From IMG/VR virus record IMGVR_UViG_3300022669_000008, positions 1 to 33,558 of that record: a DNA stretch of 33,558 nucleotides. One strand, written 5' to 3'. The notes beneath the pieces were generated by a model. The model worked only from the letters and a program-made list of their open reading frames with translations, ran no database searches and was not told where the DNA came from. The DNA is from a virus. Of this stretch, positions 22,654 to 30,139 are shown piece after piece. The stretch's first letter is position 1; every line of letters begins with the position of its first letter. The translations under genes and the position numbers were made by a program.

Positions 22654-22953
22654 TTAATATTTGTAATCAAAGGCTTGTCTTGGATACCCAAGATTGCCTG
22701 ATTTAAAAGGCTTTACTTCTGAAAACCCTTCCCCACAAGGCACGTCAATCTTTTTTGGAGATTTTTCGTGTCCCATGACTTTCTTATCCATACCCTTAGG
22801 CATGTACCGTTCGTTTTTCATCTTCGCGTCTGCTTTTGACATCCCACGAGACTCATCTCTTCGAGACTTGTAAGATTGAGACTTAGAGCTCTCTTTCCCA
22901 CGTCTCATTCCGAGACTCTCATCTAAACGGTCGTTATATCCCTGTTTCTTCAC
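22654..22953 (-). CDS. Small basic phage protein (GTG start)
   Basis: 99 residues, rich in Lys, Arg, Ser and Met and with little predicted structure (SKSQSYKSRRDESRGMSKAD). A more ordered end follows (GFSEVKPFKSGNLGYPRQAF). GTG at 22953 is the start, supported by GGAGG six bases before it. The gene overlaps the end of the portal gene by 20 bases. Its charge suggests nucleic-acid or scaffold contact, but no family function is known. Confidence 0.65.
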   Translation of the reverse strand: MKKQGYNDRLDESLGMRRGKESSKSQSYKSRRDESRGMSKADAKMKNERYMPKGMDKKVMGHEKSPKKIDVPCGEGFSEVKPFKSGNLGYPRQAFDYKY

Positions 22954-25024
22954 CGGATACCTCCACGTTGGTTTGTTCTAGTTCCATACCTGGCTGTCCA
23001 GGCATAGGTTGTTGCTGCATAGGAGAGGACATTCTTTCTCCTTCCGCAGAAATCATTACGTCGTCTGCTTTTACCTCTTTCTCTTTCTGAGCATTCGTTT
23101 CTTCCATTAGACGTATGATTGAGAGGTATTTAAGTAGACGGTCGTCGTCCATTGAATGAAGCTCCTTCATCGCTTTTACGCGGCTAAGAGTTGCATCAGA
23201 GCGGTCTTGTACTGCTTTGGATGCTCTTTCATCCTCAAGACCCATGTTGGCGACGGCTCTTGTAAATCTTTCCTTGGACAAAGCAACGTCTGATATAGCT
23301 TTTGCTTGAGCCATTTGTCTCTGGGAGTCGACAAGCTGCTCTTGTAGTTGTGACTGCTGTTGAGATTGTTTCGCTTGCGCTTTCTCCATAGCTGCCAGTT
23401 CTTTGATATATTCTGTTTTGCCTTGAATAGGAGCGGCTTTTGCCAGCATTTCTCCAGTGACAGGAGCTCCAAGCTGCTTGAGGTCCACAAGTTGACGGAA
23501 GTACATCTGCTTTTGAGTATCGGTAAGCATTCCCTCCGTCACGCTAACGTCATACTTTGTAAAGTCTCTGTTGTAGAATTGCTGAGTCGGCTCTTCATTA
23601 ATGATTCTTCTGACCTTCTCGGGAGACCATGTTTGAATAAGCTTTAATGCCTTTTGTGAGATTGCCTTTTGTGCAAAGCGTAGATTGTCAAAGACATCTT
23701 GAATGTTAACTAATGCTGCACCTTGACGAAGCATCATCATGATTCCAGACTCTTGGGCATTGTCTGAAATACCGAAAGAAGCGTCATTAACCCCTACTAT
23801 TTCCATCATGTCCCTGTCGAAGAGCTCTTGAAGTTGGAACATGGAGGGAGGAATCTGCGCTGGAGGGATTTTTTCGAGTGCGTTAGGAGGAGCATCCTCT
23901 CTCTTCCAGATTACCTTTCCTTGACTCGTTTGAAATAGCGAACGAGGGTTAATGACGCTGTTTTCATTCGCAATCCAACCAGAATTTATCTGAGAATCGA
24001 GCAAATCAATCATCTGAGAGCGACGACGATTAGCTTCGCGTTGAGGGTCTCTCATACATCTGATTAGGGACTGCATTTTGAGGCCCCACTGGTCCGATTC
24101 TGGTTCCCAAATGCCTACAAAAGGTACAAAAGGGTACTCATCAAGCCCATAGGGGTTCTCGTCTGTCTTCATGACAACATCATTTACGATGATATGACGC
24201 TCAATGTAGCGCTTAGGTCGCTCTACAATCTTTAAATTGTCATGAATAGACAGCATTAGTTCTTGTCTGTCTTTGGGAACGTCGAATTCCATGTATTCGC
24301 CCGTTTCCATATCTACAATCATGGGCACGTTGCGCCACTTTTGTAGGTAAAATTCATTGAAGGCCATCAAGTCTTGGCCATTTGGCTGTCTTTGGTATGG
24401 AAGCCACGTAAACTTATCGTCTCTCTCCCAACCGACCTTGTAGAGGTCCCAAACCTCCTGTTCCATCCCTGGTAAAAGAGAGGCTACTTGTTCAGGACCT
24501 AGGTACTTTCTGCGCATAATGTATCCGCAGTCAGACAAATCCAATTTGGAGAAATATGGGTCTGTGATAAATCCGTTATACGGGTCTCTTCCGAAGCGAA
24601 CGTCACCATTGATGGGGTCATCTCGGTAATCCATCCAGATAGACATAAGATTCCAGCCAGTTTTGAGAGCTCCCCCAAAAGAATCAGAAATAGTTCTGTA
24701 TCCCTCTCCATAATTCATGGAGTAGAGAAGGAGTTGGCTCAGCTGGTCGGCTGTCTCTTGGTCGGAATTTTCTATCGGTGTAACTACGGAGGAAAGACGG
24801 TGCTTACGCTGGTAACCCGTAATCATGTTGATGTTTCGACGGACGCGATTGAACACAAAAGCGTTTCTTCCTTCCTGGAAGAGCTGCCTTTTTTCTTGTT
24901 CATCCCACTGGTCGCCGAGGTAGAAACGAAGGTCTCTTTCCGCTTCAGGATAAAAAGCATCCCAAGCGTAATAGGCTTCGTTATAGAACTCGTCAAAGTC
25001 GCGAATTATTGATTGGTCTGTCAT
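22934..25024 (-). CDS. Portal protein, P22-like
   Basis: 696 residues from the ATG at 25024 (a GTG at 25033 is also in frame). The N-terminus (YYAWDAFYPEAERDLRFYLG, then GDQWDEQEKR) and RRNINMITGYQRKHRLSSVV are characteristic of the P22-type portal family. KTGWNLMSIWMDYRDD and DPYFSKLDLSDCGYIMRRKY follow, and the C-terminal 200 residues are a Gln-rich coiled coil, as in portals with a long barrel. The portal is the dodecameric DNA gate that binds the terminase. No strong Shine-Dalgarno is visible, and the leader is the structured element at 25024-25162, so start-codon access may be regulated. Confidence 0.88.
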   Translation of the reverse strand: MTDQSIIRDFDEFYNEAYYAWDAFYPEAERDLRFYLGDQWDEQEKRQLFQEGRNAFVFNRVRRNINMITGYQRKHRLSSVVTPIENSDQETADQLSQLLLYSMNYGEGYRTISDSFGGALKTGWNLMSIWMDYRDDPINGDVRFGRDPYNGFITDPYFSKLDLSDCGYIMRRKYLGPEQVASLLPGMEQEVWDLYKVGWERDDKFTWLPYQRQPNGQDLMAFNEFYLQKWRNVPMIVDMETGEYMEFDVPKDRQELMLSIHDNLKIVERPKRYIERHIIVNDVVMKTDENPYGLDEYPFVPFVGIWEPESDQWGLKMQSLIRCMRDPQREANRRRSQMIDLLDSQINSGWIANENSVINPRSLFQTSQGKVIWKREDAPPNALEKIPPAQIPPSMFQLQELFDRDMMEIVGVNDASFGISDNAQESGIMMMLRQGAALVNIQDVFDNLRFAQKAISQKALKLIQTWSPEKVRRIINEEPTQQFYNRDFTKYDVSVTEGMLTDTQKQMYFRQLVDLKQLGAPVTGEMLAKAAPIQGKTEYIKELAAMEKAQAKQSQQQSQLQEQLVDSQRQMAQAKAISDVALSKERFTRAVANMGLEDERASKAVQDRSDATLSRVKAMKELHSMDDDRLLKYLSIIRLMEETNAQKEKEVKADDVMISAEGERMSSPMQQQPMPGQPGMELEQTNVEVSGEETGI

Positions 25025-25162
25025 CGCACCCACATACAGGTTTTTTTTTATCTTTCCCCGTATGGAAAGGTGCGAGGCCGTTGATACGGCAACGAACGGG
25101 ATAGCTAGTCCCTACCTCGCGTGTAGCTCTATTTTTTTAGCACTCTAGTTGGTTCAGTGCTA
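25024..25162 (-). promoter_or_regulatory. Structured, possibly switching leader RNA of the portal gene
   Basis: Reading leftward: TAGCAC/GTGCTA closes a 13-base loop at 25138-25162. A three-way junction follows: GCGAGG (25115-25120) with CCTCGC (25072-25077), enclosing GGGA-CTAGCTA-TCCC (25098-25112) and GCCGT-ATCA-ACGGC (25077-25090). Then comes CTTTCC-ATACGG-GGAAAG (25052-25069) and an A-rich linker. TCGCACC (25069-25075), part of the junction closing stem, is also perfectly complementary to GGTGCGA (25024-25030) at the portal start codon, so the two pairings exclude each other. The loop ATACGG can pair with CCGTAT in the second hairpin. This looks like a translational switch or packaging-related element. 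It is not a tRNA: there is no D-arm and no seven-base T-loop. Confidence 0.6.
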
Positions 25163-25369
25163 TTTACTTAATAAACAAACTTCTTTTATCTCGCAAGGTT
25201 CTTGATTCTCCTGGCAATATTCGCATTCTAATGAACACATATATTTTCTAGTTGGTTCTCGAAACTCAAGCCTTGCGCCGGACATCGGACATTTTTCAAA
25301 GCAGTCATCGGTATACTTCAAAAACTTAACCGTGTTTCCGATAGGATTGTTAAAATCTGTTTTTATCAT
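25160..25369 (-). CDS. Small cysteine-rich (zinc-binding) protein
   Basis: 69 residues with seven Cys: CFEKC (residues 23-27) and a second cluster, CSLECEYC, followed by EPCEIKEVC, spaced as in zinc-binding knuckles. CPMSGARLEFREPTRKYMCS is the recognisable core. No good Shine-Dalgarno precedes the ATG. The gene sits between the terminase region and the structured portal leader, and its stop codon lies inside the first hairpin of that leader. Function unknown. Confidence 0.6.
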   Translation of the reverse strand: MIKTDFNNPIGNTVKFLKYTDDCFEKCPMSGARLEFREPTRKYMCSLECEYCQENQEPCEIKEVCLLSK

Positions 25370-25448
25370 ATTTATTTAAAGGTGAGCTGTATAAACGCTT
25401 TAAAACCATTTATTATACCCCAAGTACCTCAGCCCACAAAATCTACTA

Positions 25449-25637
25449 TTACTTCTTTTTTTTATTCATACCGCGAAGTGTCTTTGCAAGTCTAGCTCTT
25501 TCTCCAAGTTTTCCTGGTTTTTTAGCTGCTTCCTTTAACTTCTTCGCAGGAATGTCTTGCCCCTTCTTGACACCAAGCGCCTGTCTTAGTGCTCCAGGCT
25601 TCTTAATTGCCTTTTGAATCCATTTCTTATCTGCCAT
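25449..25637 (-). CDS. Small basic DNA-binding-like protein
   Basis: 62 residues, more than a third Lys/Arg. The pattern KWIQKAIKKPGALRQALGVK then LKEAAKKPGKLGERARLAKT and a Lys-run end is shared by tiny proteins present beside packaging genes of many phages. It likely binds nucleic acid or a virion component non-specifically. GAGG precedes the ATG. Confidence 0.75.
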   Translation of the reverse strand: MADKKWIQKAIKKPGALRQALGVKKGQDIPAKKLKEAAKKPGKLGERARLAKTLRGMNKKKK

Positions 25638-25707
25638 ATTTATAACCTCATTTTGACTGATACTTAACTCACTTTCAAGAATTTTTACTTAATAAAGAAA
25701 AAAATGT

Positions 25708-26964
25708 TTAATTCCTTTTTATGTAATACGCTCGCTCTATGCTTTCTGCTTCTTCTTCAGACATTCTTTTGCCTCTGATTTCAAAGAAATGGGTGTAAAG
25801 CGCATACCTTTCAGCATCTTTCGTATGGTCGTGCTGTTTTACGGGTTTATCTTCCCCTCTTTGGCTTGCTTTACTATCCCAAACATAATTTGTATATTCT
25901 TTAATTGTCTCGACGCAATTTGAACATATTTTATACGTTCCATTAGTGAGTAGTTGTCCCTGGAATCGGATTCCTGGGAGAACGTCGTTGGTGGCATCTC
26001 GAATATGTTGTACATCGTTCCGTCGAAGTTCTTGCTTAAACGACGCAGCTGAAGGGTCAATATAGATGGCCTCCACATGGTATCCATCAATAAATTCGAT
26101 GAGGTCCTTTGAATACTCATAATCACTCTTTTGTTTTAATGTTTGCTTACTGTCATAGACGTATTCTTTTTCCAGCCACATATTTGGATAAGCACTAGGG
26201 TTATAACCAATCATGACGAATACGCAAGGGTTGGTAGTACCGTAATCGACCCCTACTATGTAGTAGTTGGCTGGACTTGTTGGCATAGGGATGACATTGA
26301 TGTCTTCATCAAAGAAGTCATAGACGGACCCTTCAGCCATAACCCACTTTCCTTCGATGTATCTTTTGTACCAAAGTCCTTGATACTCTTTTTTAAGTTC
26401 ATCTTTGTATTCTTCGGAAAGCGATGGGTTATCATCGATATTGAAGCTAAAGACTTTACAATTAAGCTCTTCTTCTCTATCAATGAGGTCTGTTTTAACC
26501 CAGTGGAACGGCGAATCTGGGTTAGTCGATGCAAATAAGGCTGCCTTAGGTATCGAAAGCCTAGAAAGTAGCATCTTGCAAAAGTTCTCTGGAAGGAGTG
26601 TAAGTTCATCGATAAGCGCACCAGCAAACTCAGACCCTCGTATTTTCGCTTCTGCTCTATCATCGTTAGCTCCTATAACGTACATGGTTCTGTCGAACAT
26701 TTTGACCTCACCCTTTCCTATGGAGTACTTAACGGCATCGCCTACCAAGTCCTGGAGCGGGTTGATTATGTTTCTCTTAATGGTTTTGTCCGTACGACCG
26801 CATATCACAAGAGGGCCCGGCGGACCATTCCTACAAAACTCAAGCCATCTAAGAAGCGCAATAAAAGACTTACCTGCGCGAACTGGACCCTCAAATATGT
26901 TAATACGAGCGTCTGAGTCCTGAAATGAGTTTATCTGCTTGTCGCTTAATGAACTAATCTGCAT
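25708..26964 (-). CDS. terL: Terminase large subunit (packaging ATPase-nuclease)
   Basis: 418 residues. It cuts concatemeric DNA and pumps it into the prohead through the portal. ATPase motifs: Walker A GPVRAGKS (residues 26-33), Walker B ALIDE (116-120, catalytic E120) and coupling motif STNPD (146-150). The RNase H-like nuclease has D240 in GVDYGTTN, D303 in IDPSAAS and D383 in HDHTKDAERYAL, the usual metal-binding trio. Size and motifs fit the Terminase_6 / PBSX-like group. The start overlaps the small gene before it by 11 bases and lacks a strong ribosome site, so translation may be coupled. Confidence 0.93.
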   Translation of the reverse strand: MQISSLSDKQINSFQDSDARINIFEGPVRAGKSFIALLRWLEFCRNGPPGPLVICGRTDKTIKRNIINPLQDLVGDAVKYSIGKGEVKMFDRTMYVIGANDDRAEAKIRGSEFAGALIDELTLLPENFCKMLLSRLSIPKAALFASTNPDSPFHWVKTDLIDREEELNCKVFSFNIDDNPSLSEEYKDELKKEYQGLWYKRYIEGKWVMAEGSVYDFFDEDINVIPMPTSPANYYIVGVDYGTTNPCVFVMIGYNPSAYPNMWLEKEYVYDSKQTLKQKSDYEYSKDLIEFIDGYHVEAIYIDPSAASFKQELRRNDVQHIRDATNDVLPGIRFQGQLLTNGTYKICSNCVETIKEYTNYVWDSKASQRGEDKPVKQHDHTKDAERYALYTHFFEIRGKRMSEEEAESIERAYYIKRN

Positions 26965-27163
26965 AAATCTTTAGCTCTTCAAGTTCATTCTTTAAAGCCT
27001 CAATGTGTTCTTCTATCACTTGATACAAATCAAAAAAAGGCTCATCTTCTTGAAAAGAATCCATTAAAGGACTATTAACTGCTATGTGATAAACATCCAT
27101 TAACCCTTTTATCCTCGTTAGGAGCTCCTGTGCTGGAACTATTTCTCGTTTTCGTATCGCCAT
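26954..27163 (-). CDS. Small hypothetical between terminase subunits
   Basis: 69 residues from the ATG at 27163, for which GAGG is correctly placed. A helical protein (DLYQVIEEHIEALKNELEEL) without recognised domain. Its first 89 bases overlap the end of the small terminase gene in another frame. The C-terminus of that gene is low-complexity, so one of the two reading frames was probably extended secondarily. It could be a packaging accessory factor; this is inferred from position only. Confidence 0.6.
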   Translation of the reverse strand: MAIRKREIVPAQELLTRIKGLMDVYHIAVNSPLMDSFQEDEPFFDLYQVIEEHIEALKNELEELKIYAD

Positions 27164-27557
27164 CTTTGTCCTCAAATTGTTTTTCTGATTTTATGCTTCC
27201 TAGCATGTCGAGAAGTTCAGCAAGTTTGCCGTTAAATTTCTCTATTTCCTCAGGTATATCTCTTTGACCAAGCTTTTGTTTTCCTAGCCAAATAGCCATG
27301 GAAGCATTTGTTTTACTCAAATTCAACTGATTACGACGAAGGGAAGCTTTCCCCCCGTCTGAAAATCTTTTATAGACAATAGAAAATGCTTCCCCATATG
27401 TGCGCTTGCACCATTTTGCAATCGTCTCTCTATTTGCTTGGAGAATGCTTTCTATTTCATCCCATGTACACCATATATGGCACAGTCCTTCAAAGACCTT
27501 TTTGTCAAACTCCTTCAGGGGTCTACCTGTAGGGTTTCCTGTTGGTTTACGAGCCAT
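27075..27557 (-). CDS. terS: Terminase small subunit (probable)
   Basis: 160 residues. The N-terminus MARKPTGNPTGRPLKEFDKK leads into a helix-turn-helix (VFEGLCHIWCTWDEIESILQ, then ANRETIAKWCKRTYGEAFS) like the DNA-recognition domain of small terminases, and a helix with SLRRNQLNLSKTNASMAIWL typical of the family core. The C-terminal 50 residues are polar. It would recognise the packaging site and recruit the large subunit, whose gene is next but one. It starts on the stop of the ParB-like gene. Confidence 0.78.
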   Translation of the reverse strand: MARKPTGNPTGRPLKEFDKKVFEGLCHIWCTWDEIESILQANRETIAKWCKRTYGEAFSIVYKRFSDGGKASLRRNQLNLSKTNASMAIWLGKQKLGQRDIPEEIEKFNGKLAELLDMLGSIKSEKQFEDKDGDTKTRNSSSTGAPNEDKRVNGCLSHSS

Positions 27558-28105
27558 TACATTACCTTCACTTTATATGAGGCGCCCGTATACGCATCGA
27601 CTATTGTAGCTATTTCGTTTTCTGCTTCTTGAAGATGACCAGCATCCATGAATGTGATTGTCATCGTTGCTTTCTGTGCAGGCTTTTGTTCGCCTTCTGC
27701 ACCTTCATCTTCAGGTATATTTTCTAGATGAAGCTCCTCCATAGAGAAGCCCCACTCTACCAAATCTTCTGGATTCCACTGATTAGCAAGAATGTCAAAA
27801 TCCCAATCGCCAGAGTTTTTATTGAGGCGGATGTTGAGTTCGTCCGCCTCTTCCTCACTGAGTGGGGAACTGGGTAGGTATACAGCGACCTCTTTTTCCC
27901 CCAGCTTCTTGAGTGTACGTACTCGCTGGTGACCCCCGATGATGGTACCATCCCAATTAATGACAATTGGTTCACAGACTCCGAACTTTTCCATGGAACG
28001 TTGCAGCTGCTGAGCGTCTGCCTTTGATAATTTTCTGGGATTTTTTTCATTGAAATGCAGGTCCTTTATTAGCCTAGTTTCAAGCTTCCACGATATATTG
28101 CTCAT
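27557..28105 (-). CDS. ParB-like nuclease-domain protein
   Basis: 182 residues. LHFNEKNPRKLS (residues 16-27), VCEPIVINWDGTIIGGHQR (43-61) and a following VRTLKKLG helix are the ParB N-terminal (ParB/Srx) fold, with the GGHQR nucleotide-binding motif intact. The rest of a chromosomal ParB (central helix-turn-helix) is missing. In phages such single-domain proteins lie next to terminase or methyltransferase genes; they may bind CTP or DNA, or act as a nuclease. The C-terminal 60 residues (MTITFMDAGHLQEAENEIAT) form an extra domain. It overlaps both neighbours by a few bases. Confidence 0.85.
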   Translation of the reverse strand: MSNISWKLETRLIKDLHFNEKNPRKLSKADAQQLQRSMEKFGVCEPIVINWDGTIIGGHQRVRTLKKLGEKEVAVYLPSSPLSEEEADELNIRLNKNSGDWDFDILANQWNPEDLVEWGFSMEELHLENIPEDEGAEGEQKPAQKATMTITFMDAGHLQEAENEIATIVDAYTGASYKVKVM

Positions 28106-28347
28106 ATCGCCTCCGCTTTTCTTTTCCAGGCAATTACTTTATCTTCTGCCTTTTTACGTTTTGCCTCCCATGCTCCTCCAGACCACCAGCCGTTATAGCC
28201 GACTTCCTTTCCTTTACGCAGCACACGAATGGCAACCAGGTCAAATGCTAAAGGCTTGAACTTCTTTGGGTCAGCCCAACCATCGACATTATATGTTACT
28301 TCTTTGTAGGTGAATGCATACTTCTTCCCTACCTCGCGCATAGCCAT
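28102..28347 (-). CDS. Small Trp-rich hypothetical protein
   Basis: 81 residues. A beta-type N-terminus (YAFTYKEVTYNVDGWADPKK) and a central VAIRVLRKGKEVGYNGWWSG segment precede a basic helical end (EAKRKKAEDKVIAWKRKAEA). GAGGGAAAT stands before the ATG. The end overlaps the ParB-like gene by four bases. Unknown function; small proteins of this kind are common before phage packaging genes. Confidence 0.7.
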   Translation of the reverse strand: MAMREVGKKYAFTYKEVTYNVDGWADPKKFKPLAFDLVAIRVLRKGKEVGYNGWWSGGAWEAKRKKAEDKVIAWKRKAEAI

Positions 28348-28381
28348 ATTTCCCTCATTGTTGGTTCAGGGATTAATAAAA

Positions 28382-28612
28382 TTAAGTGAGCACCTTCCGC
28401 TTTCCATAAGCTGGTCCTCTCCAAATCTCGCTTAGTCCTTCTTTAAGCTGTTGAAGAACTGTGGGGTCATCGTCCCCATCGAGACCAGATTCTCTCAAGA
28501 AATCCTCGAGAGCGTTCTTTTCAAGCTGTGCAAGCCTCTTCCTCTCGTATTGAAGGCTCTCCATCTTGTCCAGGTATCTCTTCTGAGCTTCCGCTATTCT
28601 CTGTTTGTTCAT
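28382..28612 (-). CDS. Coiled-coil hypothetical protein
   Basis: 76 residues. The first 40 form a charged helix (IAEAQKRYLDKMESLQYERK) suited to a coiled coil; then an acidic stretch (SGLDGDDDP) and a short basic end. GAGGAA lies eight bases before the ATG. Its first 92 bases overlap the end of the preceding gene in another frame. No function recognised. Confidence 0.6.
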   Translation of the reverse strand: MNKQRIAEAQKRYLDKMESLQYERKRLAQLEKNALEDFLRESGLDGDDDPTVLQQLKEGLSEIWRGPAYGKRKVLT

Positions 28613-28823
28613 GTGAAATTTCCTCGTTTACGGGTTCCAAACCAAAAAATTCAATATAGCGTACTTTTTCTAAGTTTAGCCAGAAACCTCTTAACATCTT
28701 TTCATCGTGCCAGTAAATTTGGCCTTTATTTAACTTTTCGAAAAATCCTTTAAGTTTTTGCTCCTCGATGACAAAGTCAATGTCCTTACCATCAAGATAT
28801 GTAAACTTTATTGTGTATTCCAT
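28521..28823 (-). CDS. Hypothetical protein with polar tail
   Basis: 100 residues. Residues 1-65 look like a small folded domain (MEYTIKFTYLDGKDIDFVIE; IYWHDEKMLRGFWLNLEKVR). The last 35 are acidic and low-complexity and overlap the next gene. AGGAGA precedes the ATG well. The overlapping tail may be non-essential. Confidence 0.65.
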   Translation of the reverse strand: MEYTIKFTYLDGKDIDFVIEEQKLKGFFEKLNKGQIYWHDEKMLRGFWLNLEKVRYIEFFGLEPVNEEISHEQTENSGSSEEIPGQDGEPSIREEEACTA

Positions 28824-28831
28824 CTTATCTC

Positions 28832-29095
28832 CTATGGGGTTATTGGATTTCCCCAGTCTTGCTCTTCTGCAGTCTCTGGGGCCCTTAACGCTTCCATTAT
28901 GCGTTTATTTTCTTCTTCACGTATTTTTTCCTCGTGAACCTTACAACACTCATCACAGATATGACGCATTTGTCCTTTCTCTATAACAGTCCCAAGTTTT
29001 CTGACCTTTTTGCAGTCAGCACACGTAGCACGCTTGTTGTGCTTGTTGCATTTCACCTGACATTTACCGCAATGGCATATAACTAAGGGTTGCAT
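28832..29095 (-). CDS. Small zinc-finger protein
   Basis: 87 residues with several Cys pairs: CHCGKC (residues 7-12) and CNKHNKRATCADC (16-28), then CDECCKVHEEK (48-58), enough to bind two zinc ions. The remainder is a charged helix. It starts within the end of the preceding gene (13-base overlap) with GGAGG upstream. Possibly a nucleic-acid- or protein-binding early factor. Confidence 0.72.
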   Translation of the reverse strand: MQPLVICHCGKCQVKCNKHNKRATCADCKKVRKLGTVIEKGQMRHICDECCKVHEEKIREEENKRIMEALRAPETAEEQDWGNPITP

Positions 29096-29346
29096 GGCTT
29101 ATCCTCCAGCTCTTCTACAAATACTGGCTTCCATGCAGTGATATAATGAGCAGCTTCTTGGTCTATGTTGGGAGTTCTCCAGTTTTGTTGTTCACCATTA
29201 GGCTCATAATATGCCTGTATTTGGCTTACAAGTTTCACGCTACATAACTGGCCTTTTTCTGGTTGTTTTTGGTTGATGCTTGTCCAACCATCTCGACAAG
29301 TACACTCAATCGTGTGCTCTCCGCATCCTTCACATTCTCCGCTCAT
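29083..29346 (-). CDS. DUF551-like protein with Cys-rich N-terminus
   Basis: 87 residues. A short Cys-rich leader (CEGCGEHTIECTC) precedes GWTSINQKQPEKGQLCSVKL and, at the end, HYITAWKPVFVE, the opening and closing signatures of DUF551-like domains common in phages and prophages. Function of that domain is not established. The ATG overlaps the stop of the 49-residue membrane protein (ATGA). Confidence 0.68.
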   Translation of the reverse strand: MSGECEGCGEHTIECTCRDGWTSINQKQPEKGQLCSVKLVSQIQAYYEPNGEQQNWRTPNIDQEAAHYITAWKPVFVEELEDKPCNP

Positions 29347-29492
29347 ACATGTCCTTTTTTATTTTTTTTTACTAACTTTATTAGTTGTTTTGCTAACCTT
29401 TCTAACGCAAGAAACCATATGTAGGTAACCGGCATTAGGATGTAAGTCATCACACACATAAAAACTAAAATATCAAAGGTCTCTTCGCTCAA
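29343..29492 (-). CDS. 49-residue membrane protein with TTG start
   Basis: The TTG overlaps the stop of the preceding gene (TTTTGA, with GAGG upstream) and the TGA overlaps the next ATG, so it fits the operon exactly by translational coupling. The protein has a hydrophobic core (ILVFMCVMTYILMPVTYIWF, residues 8-27) and a basic amphipathic tail (LAKQLIKLVKKNKKGHV), a single-pass design with the tail inside. It could be a holin-like, membrane-regulatory or superinfection protein; no family recognised. Confidence 0.6.
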   Translation of the reverse strand: MSEETFDILVFMCVMTYILMPVTYIWFLALERLAKQLIKLVKKNKKGHV

Positions 29493-29824
29493 AATGGTAC
29501 CTCTTCCTCTTCAAATGAACTGGCTGCTCCAACAGCTGGTTCACTTTGGGGTTGATTTTCAGAACACCATTTATCAATTGCGTTCTTCGCTTCCTCTACG
29601 AATTTATTCCAGTGCTCCTTGTTCCTGAAATAGAAGAAAGCTCTATGCTTTTTATTTCCTTCTGCGTCTTCATATTCGCTTCCAGGTGCATTGACCCATC
29701 TTCTGCCGTCTTTCATCCATAACGTAAATCCTGGGATTTCTAATCCCCAAGCAGAAATATAGAGGTCTGCAAACCCTTGTAAACAGCCCTTTTCGTGGCT
29801 TTTAAATCGCGTACATTCAATCAT
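29489..29824 (-). CDS. Conserved early phage protein
   Basis: 111 residues. KGCLQGFADLYISAWGLEIP and the GRRWVNAPGSEYEDAEGNKK segment form a recognisable pattern of a small beta-rich protein widespread among phages, with a helical end (EHWNKFVEEAKNAIDKWCSE). It resembles SpoVG-like or single-strand-binding folds in size but I cannot confirm either. AAGGAG stands six bases before the ATG. Confidence 0.72.
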   Translation of the reverse strand: MIECTRFKSHEKGCLQGFADLYISAWGLEIPGFTLWMKDGRRWVNAPGSEYEDAEGNKKHRAFFYFRNKEHWNKFVEEAKNAIDKWCSENQPQSEPAVGAASSFEEEEVPF

Positions 29825-29833
29825 TGGTACTCC

Positions 29834-30139
29834 TTATTTCTGGTTTGTGATACACTCATTTTCTAAATAGCTTAAAGGGTTTGGAAGAGCCTTTTTTTCA
29901 TAAGCCAACTTGGTAGATTTTGGAATCTCTGCACAGAATTGCTGTACTAACGCATCGACTTGCTCTTCCTTTCCTTCGGTTGCTAGGACACATCCAATTA
30001 ACCTTAGTAAAATCAGACCTAATGCATAACGTTTTAGCTCTGGTGTTGCTTCGAATTCATCGTTCCAAGCGTGTATCGTGTTGAACAAGCGTAATTCTAT
30101 TTCACTTGCTAGCTTCATTGTGTTTTCTTTATCCGACAT
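29834..30139 (-). CDS. Helical hypothetical protein
   Basis: 101 residues, predicted all-helical (ASEIELRLFNTIHAWNDEF; LKRYALGLILLRLIGCVLA), with no known domain. GAGGAGG stands five bases before the ATG, one of the strongest ribosome sites in the block. It overlaps the end of the upstream gene by 25 bases. The two neighbouring proteins are similar in size and helical character and could be partners or diverged copies. Confidence 0.68.
   Translation of the reverse strand: MSDKENTMKLASEIELRLFNTIHAWNDEFEATPELKRYALGLILLRLIGCVLATEGKEEQVDALVQQFCAEIPKSTKLAYEKKALPNPLSYLENECITNQK

Noticed and set aside
25072-25120. tRNA-like reading of the three-way junction before portal
   Set aside because: A seven-base loop with a U before AGC looks like an alanine anticodon loop, but the stem has only four pairs, there is no D-arm, and the last hairpin has a four-base loop instead of the T-loop. 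Not a tRNA.
25072-25120. Hammerhead or similar self-cleaving ribozyme
   Set aside because: Three stems meet at a junction, but the conserved CTGATGA and GAAA core sequences are absent on both strands.
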